From: Halobacillus mangrovi
GTDB taxonomy: Bacteria; Bacillota; Bacilli; Bacillales; Halobacillaceae
NCBI RefSeq assembly: GCF_002097535.1
Contig: NZ_CP020772.1
Coordinates: 2,232,001 to 2,296,000, forward strand
Length of the DNA stretch: 64,000 bases
Direction: 5' to 3'
Shown here: one piece after another, positions 52,889-61,752 of the stretch
Layout of the letters: each line of letters opens with the position of its first letter
Position numbering within the stretch: position 1 is the first letter of the stretch
Notes under the pieces: model-generated
What the model was told of the DNA's origin: nothing
Database searches by the model: none
The model's input: the letters and a program-made list of their open reading frames with translations, nothing else
Position numbers and translations under genes: made by a program

Positions 52889-54844
52889 TTACGCTTGTAT
52901 TTTGTCGTTATCTAGAATGTTAGCCTCGTCATCCAGCCCAAAAGCGACATGGGATTCAATCCATTTACGGCGAGGTTCGACTTTATCTCCCATCAGCGTA
53001 GTTACGCGACGCTCCGCTCGAGCAAGATCATCAATCGTCACTCGGATTAATGTGCGTGTTTCCGGGTTCATTGTCGTTTCCCATAGCTGATCTGCATTCA
53101 TTTCACCTAAACCTTTGTAACGCTGGATCGAATATCCGTTCTTGAATTCTTTAAGTATCTTTTGCATGCCTTCTTCATCCCAGGCATATTCAGTTTTTTC
53201 TTTTTTCCCTTTTCCTTTAGAAACTTTATATAATGGAGGAAGCGCAATGAATACCTTCCCAGCTTCAACGAGAGGACGCATATAACGATAGAAGAACGTT
53301 AGGAGAAGAACCTGTATGTGGGCTCCGTCGGTATCTGCATCGGTCATAATGACAATTTTGTCATAGTTGCAATCCTCTAAGGTGAAATCTCCTCCGACAC
53401 CAGCACCGATCGTGTGGATGATCGTTGATATTTCTTCATTCTTAAAGATATCTGCAATTTTTGCCTTCTCTGTGTTAATTACTTTTCCTCGTAAAGGAAG
53501 CACCGCTTGAAACTTTCGATCACGTCCCTGCTTTGCAGACCCGCCGGCAGAGTCACCCTCCACCAAATACAATTCATTCTTCTGAGCATTTTTTGACTGT
53601 GCAGGTGTCAATTTTCCACTTAAAAGTGTATCTTTACGCTTCTTCTTTTTCCCTGAACGTGCATCTTCACGTGCTTTTCGTGCAGCTTCTCTTGCCTCTT
53701 TTGCTTTAATGGCTTTTTTAATAAGCATTGATGCGACATCTGGATTCTCTTCCAGAAAGTAAGACAACTGTTCGGCAACTACAGCGTCAACGGCTGAACG
53801 AGCTTCTGAAGTTCCTAATTTACTTTTCGTCTGACCCTCAAACTGCAAGAGTTCTTCAGGAATACGGACAGAAACTAACGCCGTAAATCCTTCCCTGATA
53901 TCGTTTCCTTCCAAGTTCTTATCTTTATCTTTCAACAGCTGGGCGCGTCTCGCATAATCATTGAATACCCTGGTGATTGCTGTTTTAGCCCCAGATTCAT
54001 GAGTCCCTCCGTCTTTTGTTCTTACATTATTTACAAAGGACAAAATGTTCTCTGAAAACCCATCGTTAAACTGGAAAGCAAAATCTACTTCTATATCAGA
54101 GTGGCTTCCTTCAAAAGAGACCACTTGATGAAGGGTATCTTTTTCTTCATTTAAATAAGCCACAAATGACTCGAGGCCGTCATCGTATTGATAGCTCTCT
54201 TTAACGGTCTCCTCGCGCTCGTCCACTAAATTGATCCGAAATCCTTTTAGAAGAAACGCCGCTTCCCTCAACCGTTCCGACAATGTTTCAAAATTGAATT
54301 TCGTAACCGAAAAGATACTAGGATCAGGTTTGAAGCGGATGGTTGTCCCTGATTTTCTCGTTCTTCCTTGATGCTCCAGTGACGTTACAGGAACTCCTCC
54401 GTTTTCGAAACGTTGATAAAATTTCTCTCCATCTCTGCATATATGGACTTCCAGCCATTCAGATAAGGCATTTACAACGGATGCACCAACTCCATGAAGT
54501 CCACCGCTCGACTTATACCCGCCTTGACCGAACTTACCGCCGGCGTGGAGCACGGTTAAAATAACTTCAGGAGTGGGTTTTCCAGTCTTGTGCATTCCCG
54601 TAGGCATACCGCGTGCTTCGTCCTGAACAGAAACACTGCCATCTTTATGAAGAGTAACGGTCATCTGCTGACCAAATCCCGCCAAGGCTTCGTCTACTGC
54701 ATTATCGACGATTTCATGAACTAGATGGTGGAGGCCCCGGTGATCCGTAGATCCTATATACATTCCCGGACGCTTTCTAACAGCCTCCAAACCTTCTAAT
54801 ACTTGTATGGAATCATCTGAATATGTTTGATTTAGTTTCGACAA
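52889..54844 (-). CDS. parE: DNA topoisomerase IV subunit B
   Basis: A 651-residue ATPase subunit. It begins with QVLEGLEAVRKRPGMYIGSTD, and has the GHKL motifs (EIVDNAVDEALAG; GGLHGVGASVVNALS) and the TOPRIM motif EGDSAGGSAKQGRDRKFQA. The start is TTG 54844: AAAGGAG lies 11 bases upstream and the B. subtilis protein begins at the same point; the longer frame has no ribosome site. A LexA-like box 46 bases upstream agrees with SOS control of parEC known in B. subtilis. Confidence 0.95.
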   Translation of the reverse strand: MSKLNQTYSDDSIQVLEGLEAVRKRPGMYIGSTDHRGLHHLVHEIVDNAVDEALAGFGQQMTVTLHKDGSVSVQDEARGMPTGMHKTGKPTPEVILTVLHAGGKFGQGGYKSSGGLHGVGASVVNALSEWLEVHICRDGEKFYQRFENGGVPVTSLEHQGRTRKSGTTIRFKPDPSIFSVTKFNFETLSERLREAAFLLKGFRINLVDEREETVKESYQYDDGLESFVAYLNEEKDTLHQVVSFEGSHSDIEVDFAFQFNDGFSENILSFVNNVRTKDGGTHESGAKTAITRVFNDYARRAQLLKDKDKNLEGNDIREGFTALVSVRIPEELLQFEGQTKSKLGTSEARSAVDAVVAEQLSYFLEENPDVASMLIKKAIKAKEAREAARKAREDARSGKKKKRKDTLLSGKLTPAQSKNAQKNELYLVEGDSAGGSAKQGRDRKFQAVLPLRGKVINTEKAKIADIFKNEEISTIIHTIGAGVGGDFTLEDCNYDKIVIMTDADTDGAHIQVLLLTFFYRYMRPLVEAGKVFIALPPLYKVSKGKGKKEKTEYAWDEEGMQKILKEFKNGYSIQRYKGLGEMNADQLWETTMNPETRTLIRVTIDDLARAERRVTTLMGDKVEPRRKWIESHVAFGLDDEANILDNDKIQA

Positions 54845-54889
54845 TTTACCATCGGCTCCTTTCTCGTCAACACCATCTAACACAATAAT

Positions 54890-54903
54890 AGAACAAACGT
54901 TCG
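54890..54903. promoter_or_regulatory. LexA-like box upstream of parE
   Basis: AGAACAAACGTTCG matches CGAAC-N4-GTTCG except for the first base. It lies 46-59 bases before the parE start codon. Confidence 0.6.
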
Positions 54904-55096
54904 CATGTGTAAACGTCCAATAAAAATATCGCTTGTTATATTGTAGCGATTTTATATGGTTTCGCAAACATAAATCTTCCAGAAAACGTGAAAAATCCCT
55001 TTTTTCACAGGGATTTCAGCGCTTCCAAACCAATTTCTATCTCTATTTTAGCATAATTTCCTCCCTTTTCTTCCGATGGAACAGGAACGTAAACAT

Positions 55097-55124
55097 AAAA
55101 AGATGAGGCCCAGCCCCACCTTTT
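55097..55124 (-). terminator. Terminator of the MFS-tetR operon
   Basis: AAGGTGGGGC pairs with GCCTCATCTT (one mismatch, one G-T) around TGG on the minus strand, then TTTTTA. Confidence 0.7.
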
Positions 55125-55747
55125 CATTCTTCCTTCACTTCAAGAACGGCTTTTAAATATTCTAGAAACAAAACAGATTGTTCCTTTAATTGGATCTCTT
55201 CTTTTGGCAAAATAGCCCCATCTAAAGCTAAGCCATCAATGAAAGAGACAATAGATTTCGCAATCAATTCACCATCGTGCTTGCTGCTGAATTCTCCCGT
55301 TTGCTGGCCAGCTATTATTACGTTTGCATAAAGCTTCAAGCCCAATTTATATCTTTCGTGTCCATATTTTCTTCGACGGCTGTCATTTCTACCCGTGATG
55401 AAGAATTCTAAATTACTAGGAGCCATCGGATCCATCTCATCATCAGGTTTCCCGTCTTCACCGAACATTTTCTGCTTTAAAAGGTTCCAATGAGATTTTA
55501 CTTCTGTTTCTAGCGTTTCTTCTGTAGCTGAAACTGCCTCTGATAAATCTGCTTCCAATAATGCTTCATATAAATCTTCTTTGTTTGAAAAGTACTGATA
55601 TAATCCTCCGCGGCTCACATCCGCAGCATCCATGACGAGCTTCATTGTCGTACGCTCATATCCGTGTTCAATGAATACTTGCTTAGCTGCATTCAAAATT
55701 TTAGCTCGTCGCTTCGCTAGGTGCTCCTTGCTTACTTTCGGTGACAT
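55124..55747 (-). CDS. TetR/AcrR regulator of the efflux operon
   Basis: A 207-residue TetR regulator. The DNA-binding domain (about 8-55) has AAKQVFIEHGYERTTMKLVMDAADVSRGGLYQYFSNKEDLYEALL. It overlaps the end of the MFS gene by 47 bases, so the two are cotranscribed and coupled. Twin palindromic operators stand at the operon promoter, and autoregulation with relief by a drug or metabolite is the simplest model. Confidence 0.85.
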   Translation of the reverse strand: MSPKVSKEHLAKRRAKILNAAKQVFIEHGYERTTMKLVMDAADVSRGGLYQYFSNKEDLYEALLEADLSEAVSATEETLETEVKSHWNLLKQKMFGEDGKPDDEMDPMAPSNLEFFITGRNDSRRRKYGHERYKLGLKLYANVIIAGQQTGEFSSKHDGELIAKSIVSFIDGLALDGAILPKEEIQLKEQSVLFLEYLKAVLEVKEE

Positions 55748-56975
55748 CTACTTTCCTCCGTGCAAATTTATTTCTCGTCAGGTAGCCAGCCAGTGACAAG
55801 ATGATCAAAAGACTGGCTGTGGTAATGAACGTTGGGATAACTCCAATGATCGTCGACAGCCACCCGCCTAACAATGGTCCTACAATTGTAGCTGTCGTAG
55901 TAACACTATTAACGACACCAAATACTCTGCCTGTAAGATGAACAGGTGTATTCACTTGAACAGATGCCTGAAATGGGACAAACGTTAAACCTGCAGAGAA
56001 TCCAGCTGTAAGTCCTAATCCACAGCCCCAGAAGATAGAAAATCCAAAATCATAATAGGTTAGTATTCCCATCATACCAAAGCTAGTTCCAATCCCACAA
56101 ACACCGATCAACATAAGAAAATAAGGATTGTAATCTGTTTTCTTAGAGAGGAGCCATCCAGCAATAAACATTCCTGCCCCCGCAGATGTAACCAGGTACC
56201 CGAATAAATCCGGAGAAACAGAGGTCAATTCTCTTAAAAGGACAATGATTTGTGAGTCTGATAGCTGCAGGATCATAAGACTGACACCAAGTAAGAACAA
56301 CCCCATTAGGATAAAACGATTGGATTTAATGTAAGAAAGGCCAGTGATAAAATCTTCTTTGAAAGATGTAATTTGTCTATTTTCTTTTTCTGCCATTTCA
56401 TTGCTTACATGTTTTTGTCGAGGGAGCATTACAATAAGAAGTCCAGATATCATAAACGTCATACTGTCGATGTAGAAAACCATATTTGCACTAAAAGCTG
56501 CTACAAGAATACCGCTGAGCAAAGGGCCGATGATTTTTGTTCCTGAATCAATCATAGATGTAATTGACATGGCACTTTTCATATCCTCTTCATGAACGAG
56601 CTCTTTTAACTTTCCGTTTTTGGCGGGGATAAACAGTGCTGAAAGTGTCCCTATTGCTAACAAACTTACATAGATGACAAGAAGAGAGTCTGCAATTGTA
56701 AGGATTAAAATCAGCCCAGCACGGAAGAAGTCCGATGTGATCATCAAAGCCTTGCGATTGAACCGATCTGCAAATGTACCCGCCAAAGGCCCAAACAAAG
56801 CCATAGGCAAAGCCAAAGATAAAATGACAAAGGAGACTTCCATCGGTGTTGCATTCCATTTCAGACCAACAAGCGTAATGATTGCCACAACACTTAACCA
56901 ATCACCGATACTAGAAATGGCCTGTGATGCCATCAGTGTGAGATAACCTCTGTTCGTTTTTAACCCTTTTTGCAA
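55701..56975 (-). CDS. MFS efflux transporter
   Basis: A 424-residue major facilitator protein with about 12 helices. FADRFNRKALMITSD is the loop 2-3 signature; the arrangement resembles MdfA/YfmO-like or macrolide-type (MefA-like) exporters of the MFS_3 group. The start is TTG 56975, with AGGAGG eight bases upstream. Substrate unknown. It heads an operon with its TetR regulator. The pair interrupts the yneT-parE neighbourhood of B. subtilis. Confidence 0.85.
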   Translation of the reverse strand: MQKGLKTNRGYLTLMASQAISSIGDWLSVVAIITLVGLKWNATPMEVSFVILSLALPMALFGPLAGTFADRFNRKALMITSDFFRAGLILILTIADSLLVIYVSLLAIGTLSALFIPAKNGKLKELVHEEDMKSAMSITSMIDSGTKIIGPLLSGILVAAFSANMVFYIDSMTFMISGLLIVMLPRQKHVSNEMAEKENRQITSFKEDFITGLSYIKSNRFILMGLFLLGVSLMILQLSDSQIIVLLRELTSVSPDLFGYLVTSAGAGMFIAGWLLSKKTDYNPYFLMLIGVCGIGTSFGMMGILTYYDFGFSIFWGCGLGLTAGFSAGLTFVPFQASVQVNTPVHLTGRVFGVVNSVTTTATIVGPLLGGWLSTIIGVIPTFITTASLLIILSLAGYLTRNKFARRKVDVTESKQGAPSEATS

Positions 56976-56991
56976 GAGTACCGCCTCCTAT

Positions 56992-57053
56992 AACGACATG
57001 AATGTCGTTTTTATATGTATATTCATTATAGCGACATTAGTGTCGTTTTACAA
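56992..57053 (-). promoter_or_regulatory. MFS-tetR promoter with twin TetR operators
   Basis: On the minus strand the promoter is TTGTAA (57053-57048), 17-base spacer, TATAAT (57030-57025). Operator 2, AGCGACATTAGTGTCGTT (57030-57047), fills the spacer. Operator 1, AACGACATGAATGTCGTT (56992-57009), is a perfect 8+8 palindrome downstream of the start site. The centres are 38 bp apart. Both share CGACAT-x2-4-TGTCG-type halves. Confidence 0.8.
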
Positions 57054-57570
57054 TACCCAATTTGTAATTAATGAATAAACCTTTGATAGGTGCTACTAGC
57101 AACAGTTAATTTCTTTATAACAGGATAGTGGAAGACTTGATTTCGAGATGATTGGGGGAGTTAGGAGCGCAGGGGAAGGATTTGCTTTGCTACGGGGGAA
57201 CTGGCAAGTCTCCTCGTTCGCTGCGCTCTCTGCGGGGTCTCACCCTTCCCTCACGCCCCTTGCCTAATGAAGTTCTCGAATCATCCTAATTGGAAATTGC
57301 CTAAACATAAGGAAATCAGTGATAATCTGAATTTACCAATATACCTCCTTTGCTTCATTCCAGAAGAGATCGTTTAGAGCTGCTTATAACGTAAGGTGTT
57401 CTAGCGTGATCAACATGCTAGGTGAGACCCCACCCCGGAAATCGAGTCGTTTTTCCATTCACCATCACCCCCACATAAGTCTCGAAACTAAGTCTTCAGG
57501 ATAAGGAGGCTTAGTTAGAGGTAGAGGTTACGGAACTTCAGATAATTCTCAAGACCCATTTTAAAAAACA
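57054..57570. other. Gene-free region containing a degenerate GC-rich repeat
   Basis: About 500 bases with no credible coding frame. The first part is AT-rich; 57141-57286 is the GC-rich repeat described separately; 57421-57431 (GGTGAGACCCC) is an inverted copy of 57234-57244. The rest shows no recognised signal. Confidence 0.6.
57141..57286. repeat. Degenerate Bacillaceae-type intergenic palindromic repeat
   Basis: The core 57201-57245, read on the minus strand, has GGTGAGACCCCGCAG, a GCGC-rich centre and CGAGGAGACTTGCC. This is the layout of the GC-rich intergenic repeats (GAGACCCCGCAG...GAGGAGGCT) common in Bacillus and relatives. The outer arms (57141-57180 and 57240-57286) are imperfectly inverted: GATGATT and GGGGAAGG on one side, AATCATC and CCTTCCC on the other. 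The base composition differs sharply from the surroundings. Confidence 0.55.
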
Positions 57571-57605
57571 AAAAAAGACTGCCGACTAGGTCGACAGCCT
57601 TTTAT
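57571..57605 (-). terminator. Intrinsic terminator of yneT
   Basis: AAAGGCTGTCGAC pairs with GTCGGCAGTCTTT across TAG-centred loop on the minus strand, then TTTTG. Confidence 0.85.
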
Positions 57606-57611
57606 GTTTTT

Positions 57612-58025
57612 TTACTGGTAGATGGCATGGGCAACTTTTATACACATGTCCATGATAATCAGCATATTCTCGTCTTTTAATTCCTCATAAGCATCTTCGT
57701 GAATGACGCCTTGCTGTGCCCAAAAAGCTTTTGCATCAATCTGAGATGCTTCCCGGGCGACATCTGGGAGGTACTCTGAGCGTCTGAATACATTAATGAT
57801 ATCAATCGGTTCTTCAACCTCTTTTAAAGAAGCGTAGGATTTTTCTCCTAACGACTCCTGGATACTTGGATTCACAGGAATGATTTTAAATCCAGCCTCC
57901 TGCATCGCCTTACTAACTTGGTAAGAAGTCCGATGAGGTTTGTCAGACAAACCTACAACTGCAATGGTTTTCGATTCGTCCAAAAGCTGTTTAATTTCAT
58001 CTTTCGTTGGGTTTTGAAAAGACAT
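57612..58025 (-). CDS. yneT: CoA-binding protein (YneT)
   Basis: A 137-residue Rossmann-fold CoA-binding domain protein. TIAVVGLSDKPHRTSYQVSKAMQ and IIPVNPSIQE bind nucleotide; FRRSEYLPDVARE and KAFWAQQGV are family marks. In B. subtilis yneT stands beside parE and plsY (yneS); here those links are stretched by two inserted operons. Biochemical role unknown. It lies 12 bases after the transporter gene opuFB and may be cotranscribed. Confidence 0.88.
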   Translation of the reverse strand: MSFQNPTKDEIKQLLDESKTIAVVGLSDKPHRTSYQVSKAMQEAGFKIIPVNPSIQESLGEKSYASLKEVEEPIDIINVFRRSEYLPDVAREASQIDAKAFWAQQGVIHEDAYEELKDENMLIIMDMCIKVAHAIYQ

Positions 58026-58037
58026 AATAGTTCCTCC

Positions 58038-59564
58038 TTATTTCTCTATTAATCCTTCTTCTACCAGATACTCACGCGCTACATCCTCAGGATCACGGTC
58101 TTCAAAGTCTACTTGATAATTCATTTGGCGCATTTGATCACCAGTGATTTTTCCTTCTAATTGATTCAGGATTTCCTCTAATTCAGGATACTTGTCTAGC
58201 GTCTCCTGTCTCATTAACGGAGCTCCCTGGTATGGAGGGAATAAGTTTTTAGGGTCTTCCAGAACCTTTAGATTAAGATCAACCATATACCCAGCAGTCG
58301 CATATGCATCAATCACATCCACATCCCCAGATTCAATAGCACCTTGACGTAAGCCAGGATCCATTGTTTTAACTTGAGCAAAATTAAGGTCATAAACTTC
58401 TTTCATGCCTTGATACCCGTCTTGACGATCGTTAAACTCCAATGTAAAACCGGCTGTAATTTGATCCTCAACAGGCTTGAGATCACCGATGGTTTCTAAA
58501 TCATACTGTTTGGCAAGCTCTTGAGTCGTAGCAACTGCATACGTGTTATTGAATTTCATCGGCTGGAGATAAGCCATGTCGTAAGTTTCAGCCATCCCTT
58601 CTTTCGCTTGCTGATACACTTGTTCTGCGTCATTACTTTTGGCTTGCTGCTCAAGCAGTGAAACAAGTGCAGTACCTGTAAATTCAGGATAGATATCGAT
58701 ACTTCCTTCTTGGAGAGCGCTGAATACTAAGTCGGTTTTTCCTAAGTTAGGCTGCAGACCGACTTGTAGATCTGTTTCTTCTTCAATCAAAAGCTTATAC
58801 ATATTGATCAGGATGGCAGGTTCAGAACCAAGTTTCGCCCCTAATACTAAGTCGTCTTTCACTTTACCGCCGAAAGCCAGGGGACCGACGGCGATCAAAG
58901 CAGCAATCACGAGAAGACTGACGAGTGAACGAAAGCCTGATTTAGCAGATGTCCGTTCGAATAAACGTAAAATCCCATCAAGAACTATAGCCAGCAAGGC
59001 AGCAGGAATAGCTCCTAATAGAATCAGATTAATGTCTCCACCTCGGTCTAGTCCTAAAAGAATAAGATCTCCAAGCCCGCCTGCACCAATCAAAGCAGCA
59101 ATGGTTGTAGTACCTACAATAAGAACCATAGATGTGCGGATCCCTGCCATAATAACCGGCATGGCCAGAGGAAGTTCAACCCGTGATAGCCTTCTGAAGG
59201 AACTCATTCCCATACCAGTTGCGGCTTCTTTAAGAGCAGGATCCACTTCCTTAATTCCCGTATAAGCATTCCTTAAAATTGGCAATAAACCATAAGCAGT
59301 CAAAGCAATGATAGCTGGGGTCTGGCCGATTCCGAAGAAAGGGATAAGAAAAGCGAGGACTGCTAAACTCGGAATGGTTTGTAAAACTGCGGCAACTCCA
59401 ATAATAGGCTCCGCTACCCTCTGGTACCTCGTCAAAAGCAACCCTAAGGGAACGGATATCAATGTGGCGATCACGAGAGCAATAATAGAAATTTGCAGGT
59501 GCTCCCATATTTTTTCCCATAATACATCTTGTCTCTGGGCAAATACTTCTATAAATGAATTCAT
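58038..59564 (-). CDS. opuFB: Osmoprotectant ABC transporter permease-substrate-binding fusion (OpuFB)
   Basis: A 508-residue fusion. Residues about 1-210 are a membrane permease (OpuCB/ProW type; EAATGMGMSSFRRLSRVELPLAMPVIMAGIRTS is the EAA loop). Residues about 235-508 are an OpuAC-like binding protein (LGSEPAILINMYKLLIEEE, DIYPEFTGTAL). Such fusions define OpuF systems for glycine betaine and related compatible solutes. The binding pocket faces outward after a membrane helix. It overlaps opuFA by 4 bases. A halophile would use it for osmoprotection. Confidence 0.9.
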   Translation of the reverse strand: MNSFIEVFAQRQDVLWEKIWEHLQISIIALVIATLISVPLGLLLTRYQRVAEPIIGVAAVLQTIPSLAVLAFLIPFFGIGQTPAIIALTAYGLLPILRNAYTGIKEVDPALKEAATGMGMSSFRRLSRVELPLAMPVIMAGIRTSMVLIVGTTTIAALIGAGGLGDLILLGLDRGGDINLILLGAIPAALLAIVLDGILRLFERTSAKSGFRSLVSLLVIAALIAVGPLAFGGKVKDDLVLGAKLGSEPAILINMYKLLIEEETDLQVGLQPNLGKTDLVFSALQEGSIDIYPEFTGTALVSLLEQQAKSNDAEQVYQQAKEGMAETYDMAYLQPMKFNNTYAVATTQELAKQYDLETIGDLKPVEDQITAGFTLEFNDRQDGYQGMKEVYDLNFAQVKTMDPGLRQGAIESGDVDVIDAYATAGYMVDLNLKVLEDPKNLFPPYQGAPLMRQETLDKYPELEEILNQLEGKITGDQMRQMNYQVDFEDRDPEDVAREYLVEEGLIEK

Positions 59565-60625
59565 GCCTGCACCACCCCGTTTTCACGAGTGTTCTCTTTC
59601 AAGTGCAGAACCATATCTTTATATGACAATGTGCCAATTAATTGTTCCCCTTTTACAACTGGCAAAATTGGATAATCTTCTTTTTCAAAGACAGTGATTG
59701 CTTCCTTCAAAGTCATGCCGTTGGCTAAAGAAGGAAAATCAGATTTCTTTCCATTGTGTACACACGTCACATATTTACCACTTTCATCTTTGATCGCATA
59801 GGTTCCTGATGAAGGAACACGGTCTGCTTCCCTATCCGAAGAAGAATAAATTTGACTTTTTGTCTGATCCATAATAACGTCTACAGCCGTTTGCCAAGGT
59901 GTCTTTCTGCTTCCGATAAAATCTTTAACGAAGGAATTTGCAGGATGAAGTATTAAATTCTGAGGTGTATCAAGTTGAATAATCTCTCCTTCTTTCATTA
60001 GACAGACTCTGTCACCTAGAGCCATTGCTTCATCCATATCGTGTGTGACGAAGACGATCGTTTTTTGAATTTCTTGCTGAAGCTGGCGAATGTCGTTCTG
60101 AAGTTGTTCTCTGCTAATTGGATCGAGAGCACTAAACGGTTCGTCCATTAAAATGATATCTGGATCTGCGGCAAGCGCACGGATCACACCTACCCGTTGC
60201 TGCTGGCCTCCTGAGAGTTCACTCGGTTTACGTTTTCTGTGTTTATTTGAATCTAAACCGACCATATCCATTAACTCATCGATCCTCTTAGACAAATCCT
60301 TCTTCCCCCATTTTTTCATCTCAGGTACAATCGAAATATTTTCCTCGATCGTCATATGAGGGAATAATGCAATTTCCTGTAATACATAACCAATATTCCA
60401 ACGAAGTTCGTGAATGTTATACTCTCGAATATCTTTATTATGTATAGTGATCGTCCCTTCTGTTGGCTGAATGAGACGGTTGATCATTTTCATAGTTGTC
60501 GTCTTTCCGCAACCACTCGGTCCAATAAGGGTCAATAACTCGCCCTCTTTCACCTCTAAATTGATGCTTTTAAGGGCGGTCGTCCCATCTGGATAAGTTT
60601 TAGTTACGTCTTTAAAAGTAATCAT
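59561..60625 (-). CDS. opuFA: Osmoprotectant ABC transporter ATPase (OpuFA)
   Basis: A 354-residue ATPase of the OpuCA/ProV family. Walker A GPSGCGKTT (35-43), signature LSGGQQQRVGVIRAL and Walker B IILMDEPFSALDP are complete. A C-terminal CBS region (about 250-345) is present, used by this family to sense ionic strength. It pairs with OpuFB. No separate binding protein gene is needed. AAAGGGGGAACACG precedes the ATG. The promoter lies in the 365-base gap before plsY. Confidence 0.92.
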   Translation of the reverse strand: MITFKDVTKTYPDGTTALKSINLEVKEGELLTLIGPSGCGKTTTMKMINRLIQPTEGTITIHNKDIREYNIHELRWNIGYVLQEIALFPHMTIEENISIVPEMKKWGKKDLSKRIDELMDMVGLDSNKHRKRKPSELSGGQQQRVGVIRALAADPDIILMDEPFSALDPISREQLQNDIRQLQQEIQKTIVFVTHDMDEAMALGDRVCLMKEGEIIQLDTPQNLILHPANSFVKDFIGSRKTPWQTAVDVIMDQTKSQIYSSSDREADRVPSSGTYAIKDESGKYVTCVHNGKKSDFPSLANGMTLKEAITVFEKEDYPILPVVKGEQLIGTLSYKDMVLHLKENTRENGVVQA

Positions 60626-60990
60626 CGTGTTCCCCCTTTGTTCATCGATAGTTTAAACAATAGTATATATCCAGATTTCCATAATTCGAAACATTTAGCA
60701 AAAATTTTACTTCATCTATAATGCTTCCCCATTTTCTCACTTGTCAAAAGAAATTGAAGGCGTTAAGGGTTTTTAAAAAAGCAACTTGTCACCTGGTACT
60801 AAATTGGTATAATAGGTAAAGTTACGCTGGTTTTTGTTATACTTCTAGAGATAATTCCTATGATTTTCTCCAAAAAGAATAGGAAATTTCGAATTCTATT
60901 TACATATGTAGTCAAACGTTGTAGATCTCTTGTTCTTTACTATTATTTCTCATGATAAACTATAAGAAAGAAATTAAGGAGTTGAACCAA
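60626..60990. other. Divergent promoter region opuFA / plsY
   Basis: An AT-rich gap without a gene. It holds the plsY promoter (60786-60813) and, on the minus strand, TTGACA with CATTAT after 18 bases (around 60721-60750) as a possible opuF promoter, leaving a leader of about 100 bases. No operator for a GbsR/OpuR-type regulator could be assigned. Confidence 0.5.
60786..60813 (+). promoter_or_regulatory. SigA-type promoter of plsY
   Basis: TTGTCA, 16 bases, TATAAT; TGG lies directly before TATAAT. It would give a leader of about 170 bases. Confidence 0.6.
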
Positions 60991-61572
60991 TTGGAATATA
61001 TTTTGTATTGTCTTCTTGCCTATTTACTAGGTTCTATTCCTTCGGGATTGATTGTCGGTAAAATGGGCTATGGTGTTGACATTAGAGAGCATGGCAGCGG
61101 AAACCTGGGTGGAACGAACACTTTTCGTGTTCTAGGTATTAAAGCAGGCTTAATCGTCACTACCGCAGATATCCTAAAAGGTACAGTTGCAGCAGCTCTT
61201 CCTTTCTTTTTAGGGGCTGATGTTATCACTTTAGTCGTAGGAATTTTTGCAGTCATTGGCCATATGTATCCAGTGTTTGCAGGTTTTAAAGGAGGAAAAG
61301 CAGTAGCTACATCTGGAGGTGTCGTTCTTGGGGTAAACCCTATTATCTTTTTAATCCTGCTCTTATCTTTTTTCATCCTATTATACCTCACTAAGTATGT
61401 CTCACTATCCTCTATGATTAGCGGCATAGTCGGCGTAATTGCCACCCTTATTGTCAAAGATTACGGTCTTACACTCGTTATTTCTGTGTTTACAATCTTT
61501 GTCATCTATCGTCACCGGGCGAATATAAAACGGATTATGAACAAAACTGAACCCAAAATTACTTGGATGTAG
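60991..61572 (+). CDS. plsY: Acyl-phosphate:glycerol-3-phosphate acyltransferase PlsY
   Basis: A 193-residue membrane enzyme with about five helices; it makes lysophosphatidic acid from acyl phosphate, the first step of phospholipid synthesis. [30 protein letters not shown] and [12 protein letters not shown] are its three conserved loops. TTG 60991 is chosen because AAGGAG is nine bases upstream and the length then equals that of B. subtilis PlsY; earlier in-frame starts overlap that site. It keeps the old neighbourhood of yneR, yneT and parE. Confidence 0.94.
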   Translation: MEYILYCLLAYLLGSIPSGLIVGKMGYGVDIREHGSGNLGGTNTFRVLGIKAGLIVTTADILKGTVAAALPFFLGADVITLVVGIFAVIGHMYPVFAGFKGGKAVATSGGVVLGVNPIIFLILLLSFFILLYLTKYVSLSSMISGIVGVIATLIVKDYGLTLVISVFTIFVIYRHRANIKRIMNKTEPKITWM

Positions 61573-61577
61573 GATGG

Positions 61578-61606
61578 TGAAGCCTGTGCATCTTGCGTAG
61601 GCTTCA
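61578..61606 (+). terminator. Hairpin after plsY
   Basis: TGAAGCCT pairs with AGGCTTCA across 13 bases; only ATTTC follows, so termination may be weak. Confidence 0.55.
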
Positions 61607-61752
61607 TTTCATGGATAAATCCTTACTGCTGAAGGTATTCTAAGCCTATTAAGAATTAAGTGGAGCACATTTCATAAAGCATTAAATTGTATAATCAAAG
61701 GTACATATTGTATACTTTGACGTAGAAACAAGGCCTGAAAGGAGTCTTTGCT

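Noticed and set aside
54845..54967. N-terminal extension of ParE by 41 residues.
   Set aside because: No ribosome site; it would cover the LexA-like box; family members start at the TTG position 54844.
57089..57105. GGTGCTACTAGCAACAG as a seventh polar repeat in the right-arm orientation.
   Set aside because: Only about eight consecutive core bases (TGCTACTA) agree and the GGAGTT and AAGTTG flanks do not.
57480..57500. CTCGAAACTAAGTC as a degenerate polar repeat.
   Set aside because: The GGAGTTGCT core is missing.
61680..61752. A Zur box upstream of folE2, as in B. subtilis.
   Set aside because: No TCGTAAT-type palindrome was found.
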